Part shown: positions 54,432 through 64,000 of the stretch, one piece after another
Layout of the letters: each line of letters begins with the position of its first letter
How positions within the stretch are numbered: the first letter of the stretch is position 1
From: Ananas comosus
Taxonomy: Eukaryota; Streptophyta; Magnoliopsida; Poales; Bromeliaceae
Assembly (NCBI RefSeq): GCF_001540865.1
Contig: NC_033627.1
Coordinates: 12,828,648 to 12,892,647 of the forward strand
Direction: 5' to 3'
DNA: 64,000 bases
Notes under the pieces: model-generated
Databases searched by the model: none
What the model saw: the letters and a program-made list of their open reading frames with translations, nothing else
What the model was told of the DNA's origin: nothing
Program-made: the position numbers and the translations under genes

Positions 54432-54585
54432 AAATTGACTGTTCCTAGCGTAAGTGGCAAAAAGCTTAGTGGTTGATACTCGATGTCCCAAGTTCGAATT
54501 TTAGTTGATTCACATTTTCAACTAAATTTATTTTATAAAATAAAATAAACGAAGCGAGTAGTATACTATCTATCTTTAAAAAAAA
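54432..54585 (+). mobile_element. tRNA-derived SINE, copy 2
   Basis: Same structure as copy 1 at about 80-85% identity by eye: GCTTAGTGGTTGATACTCG, box B AAGTTCGAATTT, body ending GTATACTATCTATC and poly-A. Flanks share TTATTATAAAAAA (ending near 54431 and again from about 54586), a probable 13-bp target duplication. Same orientation as copy 1. Confidence 0.8.
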
Positions 54586-56229
54586 TTATTATAAAAAAGT
54601 TAAATAAATAAGCAATAAACAAAAGGGACCTGAGAGGGGACTTGAATCTTACACCCCACGTGTCAAAATCTAATCCAAACCCCAGATGTTAGGTTCGGGA
54701 TGAATTTTTAAAATCCGCATGCATCCAAAATCTAATCTGTTCAAAATTTTGAAATTTAAACCTGAACCTGAAAATTTTAATCCAAACATTTATTGCTCTT
54801 TGCCATATTTCAAATATAGTATATTAAAATTTAATTTTTAAAATATAAATTCAATTATAACATCTAATATTTATATATGTACAGAGAGAGAGAGAGTCCG
54901 ACTGCTATATTTTTATGAGTACAATCACATTCGTCTTCATAAATTATTTTCAATGATATAATTTCTGAATCAACAATCCATACCGTTAAACATTATTTAA
55001 TGAGTGAAAATGATTAAAGGAATAGATTTAATGGCAAAAAAACTTACAAATACGAAATGCTTAATGCTTTTAAAAACACCATAGTGGGACTTTTTATAAA
55101 TATATATATATATAGCTAGGGCTACCATGTCCTTATAAGTATAGGTATTTTTGTATTTATAAATTTTCGGCCGTTGGATAAGAGATGTATGGTTATGATG
55201 GTAGCCGGACTCTTTAATTCATTTTCATTTACTATAAAGTAATTCAAATTATTAAATTTTGTAAAAAATTATAATTTATTTGGTTGAAATTTTTTGGTTC
55301 TTAAATAGGCAATAGTTGCGATATTTTCTTGAAGTTTTATCTGAAAAATAAAGTAATACTATTTGTACACTCCAACTGTGATAAATTCAAGGATCAATTA
55401 TTTTCTATAATATTAAAAAGTTAAAAGGGTTTCTAACTTATAGGACAGAGACAGAAAACACCAATAATGTTAGTAGCAACTCTATATATTTCTCCACACT
55501 TTTTGACTTTTTACTTTATAATCATAAAAAATATTATTTTTTTTATAAAATAATTTATTTTGTTTCTTCTACTTATCCAGCAAAATTTTAAAAATTATTT
55601 TATGCTGGAATTAAAATTATTTTGTTAATATTTAGAGGTTAAGTATAGTAAATATTAATTAAGAAGCTAAAGCATTTCAGGGCATGCTTATTTCACTTAA
55701 AAATGAAAAGAGATGAAATTAATTTTATTAAAATAAAATTCACTTTTGTTGTTTAACTCATTTTATTTTTTAAAATAGTGAAAAATATAAAAAAAGATTA
55801 AGACTATAATTTTTTCACTTGCTTATATATTAAATTAAAAATTTACGACTAAATAAATAAAAAATATTAGATAATTTAATTTCCAAGCTACTGGCTTTTT
55901 ATCAACAAAACAAGGTAAATAAATAAATGATTTTTACTTACAATTTAGTCCAACAAAAAATTAAATTAAATTTAGAAATTAATTATGACAAACAAATAGT
56001 TCATAATTGACACATAGTGAAAAGTACGAGCACTATTTTGCAAAATTGAACAGTAGAGGGACTGTTCATGCATTTCGCCCACTTCAGAATCCCTGTTAAA
56101 CTCCTCTTCTTGCTCTCTTCAAGAGAATCGCCAACTCTTCTCCTCTCATCACCACCATCGTCGTCGTCGTCGGAGGAGGAGGTGGAGGAGATCGGCGGAG
56201 GAGGAGGAGTCGGAGTCGGAGAGGAAGCA

Positions 56230-59200
56230 ATGCTTGGCGGCGGCGGCGTGTCGGCGGTGAGTACGGTGATCTGTGTGTGTGTGTGTGTGTGGAACCCTAG
56301 ATCGTCCCTTCGGCCATTGTTCCCATGAACTATCTGTGTGGAGATCTAGAGATCGATGATGGTAGATCGGTGGCGTCTGCATCGCCTTCGATCGTTTCGG
56401 ATCTTCGGCTTCTTTGTTCGCTCGCTCGATCAATTGATCGGTTTCCTTGTTTTCTCTCTGTATTGATCCACCGCGCTGCATCGGAAGATCCTCGATCGTG
56501 TCGATCTGGTTAACTTCGAGATCCGATGAGCTGATTCCCAATTTCTACTCACTATGCCACTGAGACCAGAGATCTGAGGTCCTTGATTGAGAGAAAACTG
56601 TTCATTCATAGGTTCCTAGATGATGTAGGCTATTAACTTGGTTACTTGTGGTGAGAGAAGAACATTGATGTGATCATGAGATTGATCATTTCGCACATGC
56701 AGATCTGTGTGTTTGGTTGCGCGATGATGCATTATAGTTCTCACTTTGAATTGGAAGTGATGATTGTCCTGTCACTTTGTTTTAGCTCCATTTTTAAATG
56801 CCGAGTATTAGAATTTTTTGTACTTGTGATACACATGTTCATGTTCATTTTGTATTTTTGGTGCTAAATTGGGTTGCGACTGAGATTCTGTCGTGAATGA
56901 GTGATTTTACTAGAAACACGCGCAAAGAATTGCACCGATGCATTCTTTTTAATGCATTGATATTGTGATATTGTCGGGTCACAAACAACTAGGTGAGTAA
57001 TTTGTGTCAGATCTAAGTTGCTTCAAAAAGGCGAGGAGAAACAATAAAAGCTTGTATGTGCAAGAATTATAGCTTGTAATGTCCCTGTTTAAGTGTTTAT
57101 TGATGCTAAACATGATTTCAGACAGCAGAAAAAGTGAAAACAAAAGGTTGGGCTCAGCACAATCCCAATTGAGGATAGAATGATAGCATGTCGATGCTCT
57201 TGTGGTGTTCTATCCTCTTGAGTCAATAATTTTTCATTTTCAAGATATCGAGTTAACAAAAATATTAATGTGCTAAAATTTGATGATGAAATGATGTTTA
57301 CTTTTAAATCACATTAGCTGAGAAGATAAATATGTATAAAATCGGCGTTTCCTATTAGAATGTACTCTCTACGTCTATGCAGTCAGGAACTCTTATAAAC
57401 TTTTAGGGATCTCCAGTCACCTATAGCATTTCTTAGCTCGTAATATTATCCATGTGCAGCTATGGTTTTTAGATCTTATATTGCTAGTGGACTTTGGAGA
57501 ATCCTTTATATTGACTTGGGAGTTTGTTTCTTTGTTAACTTGCCTAGAATGCTGGAACATTATCTTAAAATATTATTAAATTGACATGTCAACCTGAAAT
57601 TTTCCAAGCTAGATTCTGTTGTGCACTTGGAATATGAAGTAAAGACAATTTTATTTTACATTTTCTTTGCAAACTATACCTTGTGGTATTCCTTATGCTG
57701 TCTGTCACAGAAGAACTAGTGAACCTCAAACTAATCTCTAGATGTCTGCAAAGTGCGTTGTATTTGTTGAAATCTTCGTTGTGATAATTGAACCTTCCAT
57801 TCCTTCATTGCAGGGAAGTACTTTTCCAGGATTTACCAGATTGTGCAAAGGTCTTGCTGTTATACTTATTGCTGGATTTGTCTTGCTGCAAGTTTTGCCT
57901 TCAGCTCTCGCTTATCTTGCACTTATTCCTGCAAGGTAAAGTTTACTGTTTAAGATGGAAACAGAATGTAAATGTTCAATCTATTTTATTTTTAATAATG
58001 GCTGGTAAATATCTCCCTCTGCTGTTTGTGCTCCAAAATGCTCTTTTTTAGGTGGGTTGATGTAGTTTCTGCCAGTTATGGTTATGCTGGTAGTGGAAAT
58101 TGCCAAGAGTGGTTTCATTGAAATGAAAAATAAAAAATTCCAATAGAGTAGCATTTGAAGTTAGTTGTTATAAAAAGTTCTTTTTATAACTGTTAGATGC
58201 ATTGCGTTGTTTGCTTTTTAGAAATTTCATTATCTCTAGAAAATGGTGAATCATGTCAATTATTTTTACAAGAAGAAGAGAGTAAGGGGCAGGGTTTTGA
58301 CAGGAGAAATAGGTTATTGATAGTTCTCTCTCTTTTGTTGGTATAATTATTTTTTGTGTGTTTACTATATCCTTATATTTTACAAGCACCATCGCATTTC
58401 CATGAACTTTATATTGTTAGTTTGTGATTTTTAAGAATTAATTAATCATTTTCACTCATAATCCCACCATCTTTATTGGAGAACATTGAAGGGGAAGTCA
58501 CTCTTAGCAAAATCCAAGATAGTGAACTATTGTTGTGAAATGATTTGTTTGTTTGCTTGTGGGCGGCTGGTGTTGTCAAATGTATTTGTAAGATCTCTTC
58601 TGCCTTCAAATGCATGCCTTGCATTTATTACCAAAATTCAGAACTCACTTTTTGATGATGCTGATCCACAGTTAAGGTCGCTGATTGTATCCTAAAATTT
58701 AATTCTAAATGAGCAAGTCCTTTATGATTGGAACTGGATTAAAAGTCTCTTTTTCTGAACTAAGCAATGGGATTTTCTGACCTTGATCTTCCTTACACGG
58801 TGTAGTTATTGCCTAAGAGCAAGATATATGTGATGCTAATGCACCTGAGTTTTCTACCTTCATAAGCTGCTGTCGTCAATGTCTTATTTTCTTCTGGTAC
58901 TCTTAGGACCATCCCATTTGCATGGAACCTGATCACTGCTGGCTATATTGAGCAATCGCTTCCAGGGGTATGCTTTTCTTTACTTTTGGGCTTTCCTCTT
59001 ATGTACTTTTTTTTGGCATTCTGGTATCTGACTAAATAAGATTCAACTTATGCGGGTATTCAGCGAACCAATTAATGCATTATAGCGCTTCATTCAAATG
59101 ATCTTACATGAACAAGAAGGTCAACCAAATATGAGAATGTGTTTCATAAACTATCTAAAAGTTTGCTGGTTGATCTTGTGTTCATGTGTTATTATAAACT

Positions 59201-62194
59201 ATCCAAAAAGTTTGCTGGTTGATCAGTGTTCATGTGCAACTTTTGCTATGAACTTAAATTGTAAGTCCATCCATATAGTTTATTTGTAAATGGAAATGAG
59301 ATTTTTCTCTCTAGCTAGCTTTAGGCCTTTCTGATAATATTCATTATAACAACCAAATCTCTTTTGTTCTTTTCTCGCTACATTTAATGCTCTTGGGAAG
59401 AACAAAAAAACTTTGACACAGCATTTATAAACTTAAAGAATCTTCTTCGCCTTTTGTTTCAACTATAATGCTGACCAGACTATTTAGACCCCTTTAGAGG
59501 GGTTATGTTCTTACTACATTTGTAAGTCAGATAGCCGCCGAATCTCGATTTCATTTAGTTATATTAATCTCTGCTAATTATTATTGTTATGATGATTGAA
59601 TTTCTTAATCCTTATAAGAAGACGTAATGTGTTTGTTCATTCACTGAGTTCTTGGCTCATAATTGAAGATTTTACTTGCGTTGAATATAGATTTTTTATA
59701 TGGTTATATAGCATATATCCTAATTTATTGGGTTAAACTACATGTCTTTTTTCTTCATTCAGGTCCTGTCTGGAAGAATCTTGATGTGATGGTTCTATGT
59801 TATAGAGTCCATCTATTGAGTAATTAAATGGTAAAATTACTTACAATGCAGGTGGTTGTTAGCACAATAGGTCTTCTTTTCTGTGGAAAGTTTTTGGAAC
59901 CGTTATGGGGTGCAAAGGAGTTTGTGAAGTTCATATTTGTGGTGAACCTCTTAACTTCAGTTGCTGTCTTTGTTACTGCTATTGCATTGTACTACATCAC
60001 CACGGAAGAAAGATACCTGTAAGTGTATAAGACTACTAACAGATAATGCTTCATTTTTTATGTAGTTGCAAGTTTGCAACTTCCAAACTAGAGTATTTTC
60101 GGTCACATTGTAAGTGTATGATTTTCCATCATAACTGTCTGTTATGGCATCTTTAAATATGGGTTTTCTTTATAATAATCTTTTAAATTTTTATATTTAA
60201 TTATCCTAACCTCTGAAAATTTCTTTTGGGGATTTAAGCTTATTTTTTGCTACATCAGCACCAAAGAGGCACTAGATTGGATTTATGTGGAATGGGAAGG
60301 GGAAGAAAGCGGTGAATCGTTCGCCATTTTTTTTCTATAAAGCAGTAAACAATTCAACGTTTTATCAATGTTTCTATTTTTTATACAATCTGAAAACAGT
60401 GAATCGTTCACCGCTTTTAGCATTCCAAAAATTAGGACATAGTCGGTAAATTGTTCACCACTTTTAATGTTCCTCTTTTTCTCTGCCAAAGGTCGTGAAT
60501 GAGAACGAGGGACCGCTTTTCCTTTCTCTCTACTTTTATATTGGACATTATGATAAAGGCGGTAAATCGTTCGCCGCTTTTATAAAAGAGTTAAACAATT
60601 CACCGTCTTAATAACCTACCCATGTGGCGGTTATGTGGTGAGCAGAGGATTATATCCCCAGATAAATTTTTTGGAGGGTTGTATTCCCAAATTTAAATTT
60701 TTGAAGGCCTGCTTTGTAAAAAAGAGCCCTTAATTATTGATGCACTCCTTAGAACTAATTCCCATTGTAAATTATGTGCCTATTGAAAGGATGCCTTGTT
60801 CAATGTTGATGGTAAAGAGAGGGTGATAAACTGATCTCCTATCATTCATTTGCATCTATTCACAGAAGATTTTTGCAGTAGTAGATCACTTGTGGCTGAT
60901 GCATATATATTTGTGGCTGATGCAAATTAACTCTGCCAATCGAGTCTTCTGATCCTCGTGTTAGGCCTAAAACAGAACTAGTGCCAATATGCTTTAAGAT
61001 TGATAAAAATGTCTTCTCTTCCTCAAATCTTTGCTATAATCTGATACTCGATTCCACTTTTATTTTCTAATCTTAGTCTTCTCATTTTTCTACTCTTGTA
61101 TGCACATTAATTATCTGATGTCATCTTATCCTTCCATTCTGCAGTTACACGCCTATTTCGGGCTTCTACGGGGTCCTTGCAGGATTCCTAGTTGGCATTA
61201 AGCAAATAATGCCTGATCAAGAATTACTAAAGATCAAAGCGAAGGTAAACCATTTAAGGTGAATTATTCTGCACATAAGTAATAAAAAGATCTAGTAAAG
61301 GTTATGCTGATCGAATTACTTCTATGCTATGATAATCCCAGTGGGTACCATCTCTTGTCATACTGTTCGCAGTGGCCATAAGCTTCTTCGTAGCAGAATC
61401 TCTATCTTACCTGCCAACACTGTTGTCTGGCTTTTACATGAGTTGGATCTACCTTCGTTACTTCCAAAAGTACCCAGAAACGAGCCTTAAGGGAGACCCA
61501 AGTGATGAGTTCTCCTTCTCAAGCTTCTTCCCTGAGTTTTTGCGGTAAAGTTATCGTACTGACATATTGTTGCATGGTGAATATCTTATATTATATACAC
61601 ATGGTATGATTTTTTTTTTTTTTCCTATTTGTTTTTGCATCAATTTGCAGGCCAATCATTGATCCAATTGCTTCAATATTCGATAAGATTTTTTGTGGAA
61701 GAAGATCTGAAGGTTCTGTCGAATCGAGAGGTTACACCATGGGTGATACGCCTCTTCCTGGTTCGGATCCTATTGAAGCAACCAGGAGAAGGTGCAATTC
61801 TTGTTTATTGACCACAATATCTATCATTCGCTACCTTTTAAAAAACAAGATCCAATTTATTATGGATTTTGTAAGTTGAAAATTAGTCAAGTTTTATATA
61901 AGATGGTTTGGATTGTGTGGAATCACCGACGGTACGGACTAAAATTGTCAATTGTGAGACCATGGAGATGTCTAAAGTCCATTAGTCATGGTTATAAAAG
62001 CATCCTAGTTTCCCTCCTTCCCTCCCTAGCTCCCTCTCTAGTAATACTATGCTAAAACTGTGATCACCTTTTCTTATTCGAATTGCAGAGAACGAGGTGC
62101 GAGGGCATTGGAGCAGAGATTAGCTGCTGAGAAGTTATCCGGAGCCAGAAGCTCGGAAGGAGTATTGGGCGAAGATGCCACCGCGAACGTCTGA
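56230..62194 (+). CDS. TMEM115-type rhomboid-like protein (rhomboid-like 19)
   Basis: Eight exons join in phase to 308 aa: 56230-56256, 57814-57935, 58907-58967, 59852-60018, 61145-61244, 61342-61544, 61651-61791, 62089-62194. The protein has about six hydrophobic segments, including GLAVILIAGFVLLQV near 20-35, VVSTIGLLFCGKFLEP, FIFVVNLLTSVAVFV and VPSLVILFAVAISFF. Diagnostic family stretches are PFAWNLITAGYIEQ and FLEPLWGAKE, followed by a cytosolic Arg/Glu-rich tail (RRRERGARALEQRLAAEKL). Where active rhomboid proteases have a GxSG serine, this family has GFYG, so it is a pseudoprotease-like member. TMEM115 relatives sit in the Golgi and affect retrograde transport and glycosylation. The first exon has only nine codons, after an ATG in a GGAAGCAATGC context; its use rests on phase and the GGGGVSA N-terminus common in the family. 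Confidence 0.93.
59145..59236. repeat. 44-bp tandem duplication in the rhomboid-like gene intron 3
   Basis: Units at 59145-59188 and 59193-59236 share ATAAACTAT, AAGTTTGCTGGTTGATC and GTGTTCATGTG with a few differences. Local duplication without other structure. Confidence 0.8.
60160..60740. mobile_element. Second palindrome-rich inverted-repeat element (rhomboid-like gene intron 4)
   Basis: Six variants of the same palindrome as at 20825-21385 occur here with a GCGGTGAA/TTCACCGC core: about 60311, 60344, 60396, 60441, 60558 and 60593. The right flank CCCATGTGGCGG and following arm (to about 60735) are loosely mirrored by 60175-60265. The arms are much more diverged than in the 20.8-kb copy, so this is an older insertion. 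Confidence 0.55.
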
Positions 62195-64000
62195 AGCTGA
62201 TATCTCTTTTGTGGATCTGTTCATTCTGCACCCGCGTATCTCGTGAGGTAGTTCTTTTCGTCTGTAATTTTTTTCATCCTTTTTGAAGGACTAGAAATAC
62301 ATGGAATTACAGATGATCATTCAGTCTCAGCTTAGTGGAATTACTAAAAATGCAACCTTGTTCTTTTATGCAGACCTTCCTTGTGACAACTTGAGCCTTC
62401 TTCTATGTGTTGTTTTAGTTGCATTTTTTTTCTTTTCTTTTTTTTGTAGGTAAAAACATGTTTACCTTACTTGAGCTATTATTGTGTATTTTGAAATAGG
62501 CATCAGAACTTTTACAATTTTGATCCTTTGAACATTAGAACTTCAGTTCTCTCAACTTTTTGGTTTTGATTTAAGTACCTCTCAAGTCTCCATCAGAACT
62601 TGGATGCTATTTTTGAGAAGTTCAATTCTTAAACAAGTTCAAATGATGAATGAATTGTATTCAAGATGTAGTAGCATTCCATTATTTGATCGAATTCAAA
62701 TTTCTAGTTCTCTAGTAGTTGCATGCCTCCTTACCTATCTTAAAATCGTGGTTTAATTCTTGATGCCTTCGTAAATTTGGGACTTAAAAATGGTTCCTTT
62801 GTAAATGTTCTAGGTTTGATGGTTGGTACTTGCGATTTCAAGTTTTATATTTATAGTTTAGTTCGTTTTTTAAAAAAAATCAAGGAAGTCTCAGAAGAAA
62901 AAAAAAAAGATTGAAAATAACTTTTAGTTGAACTGAAGTTTAGGTAAAATTTATATTTATATTTTGTTTGTTTAAATAAAAAGTGAATAATTTTGGAATC
63001 ATAGTTGTTTTATTTTTTTTGTTTATTTAATCAACTTTTTTATACTAACACGAAAGAGGATATGAAAGACATGTCATGTAAGTTATTTTTCTATTATGTT
63101 TTGTCTTTTTTAATTTCATAATTGACTTCACCACAGTCTAGGGCAAAGTTAATTTTGATATTTTGGAAAAGCGAAGTTATGTGTAAAAAATTTAATTTAA
63201 GACTAATTAAACAATGAAAAAATATTTTTATGATCGAAAATAATTTCATTCCATACAATGCGGAGGGTTGTGAATAGGTTATTCATACATCTAATTAGTC
63301 ATATAAATTTATCAACGTATCAACTAAAGGGGGAAAAAGTGTCTATTCGGAAATAATATCTTTAAGCATCAAATTTTTGGCACTTATAAATTTTACACTT
63401 TTTTGGTTATTAAATTAAAAAAACATTAAAGAAAAAGAAATAAGAAAAAAAGATGATCGTTGAAAATTTTTTAGAGAGACGTTCCTATATGATTATAGCA
63501 GTTGGAATTTTTTTTTGCATTTAGCCTTTAACAATCTATTTTTATAAATAATCTCATAAAATTTATATTTATAAAATTGATCATATCTCTGCCACGTTAG
63601 CGTCATACAAGCGCCATATTAAAAAAAAAGTTTAAGTTGAATATAATAAATAATTCACTGTGTCTGACACGGTGAGTTATTCATCATGTTTTCATTTCTA
63701 CTTTTTTACTAACAAATCATCGTCGAGGTGTGGTGATAGTAGAATCCTCTATGAGACCTCCAAGGTCGTGTGAGAAACCACTGTGGAGGACTGCAAAGAT
63801 GGCATATTCGAGTCGGAGGAGGAGAAGGGTTGTGCCAGGCGGCGAGCTGCAGCGGCGGTAGAGAGCTTGCCGAGGGGCGAGAGAGAGAGATGGAGAAAAG
63901 CTGAGAGAGAGAGCGAGGGGGAGAGAGATATAAATAAGTAATTTAGTTATCGTGTTTAACTTAAAAATATCGATACGACACTTGGGGAAGAGAGATATGA
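62195..64000. other. 3' region of the rhomboid-like gene and right-edge intergenic DNA
   Basis: 3' UTR to roughly 62450, then AT-rich spacer. At 63650-63690 a fragment ATTCACTGTGTCTGACACGGTGAG resembles the palindromic family. A GA-rich stretch at 63885-63930 may be near another gene outside the window. No coding exon was recognised. Confidence 0.5.

Larger units (their letters stand above)
53501..56229. other. Head-to-head intergenic region of GRIK and the rhomboid-like gene
   Basis: 2.7 kb of AT-rich DNA between divergent genes. Apart from the two SINEs listed separately and weak inverted phrases (AGAGTCCGACTGC near 54893 and GTAGCCGGACTC near 55200) that may mark an old MITE, no feature is seen. 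The promoter and leader of the + strand gene occupy about 56080-56229. Confidence 0.55.

Overview
This window is nuclear DNA from a flowering plant. It holds eight multi-exon genes and one two-exon gene with GT-AG introns, AT-rich intergenic DNA, GA/CT-rich 5' leaders and many short inverted-repeat transposons. The product set (plantacyanin, a JMJ703/JMJ16-like demethylase, a GRIK/SnAK kinase, a rhomboid-like 19 protein) is plant-specific. Protein similarity recalled from memory leans towards a monocot (pineapple-like is only a guess); nothing here fixes the species.

Layout. 1-3.7 kb is gene-poor and carries two inverted-repeat elements; its left edge looks like the promoter of a minus-strand gene lying outside the window. 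3.8-4.3 kb is a plantacyanin gene (+). 6.3-12.0 kb is an NDR-type AGC kinase (+, 13 coding exons). 13.0-20.3 kb is diphthine--ammonia ligase (DPH6-like, +, 12 exons). 23.9-30.7 kb is a JmjN/JmjC/C5HC2/FYRN/FYRC histone demethylase (+, 11 coding exons). 31.6-36.7 kb is a plastid-type aldo-keto reductase (-, 8 exons). 37.8-41.3 kb is cytosolic glutamyl-tRNA synthetase (-, 6 exons). 42.6-44.7 kb is a small membrane-anchored coiled-coil protein of unknown role (-, 4 exons). 45.5-52.9 kb is a GRIK/SnAK kinase (-, 11 exons). 56.2-62.2 kb is a TMEM115/rhomboid-like 19 protein (+, 8 exons). The remainder is intergenic.

The genes are ordinary, independently transcribed housekeeping or signalling genes; I see no operon-like or functionally linked system. 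Each gene model was checked by codon phase across every splice junction and gives one uninterrupted reading frame of about the length expected for its family. The exception is the N-terminus of the aldo-keto reductase, where two candidate starts lie in different frames.

The most notable material is in the non-coding DNA. There is a family of inverted-repeat elements packed with a short palindrome (GACGGTGAATCGTTCACCGTC type). Two intact tRNA-derived SINEs lie 0.4 kb apart, one with a perfect 15-bp target duplication. A solo LTR with 5-bp TAAAT target duplications sits in the first intron of the GRIK gene. One transposon is nested inside an older intronic element in the NDR gene. A recurring intronic repeat, recognised by a 'CCCTGCAAAAT' end, appears in at least four of the genes. 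No undescribed biological system is claimed.
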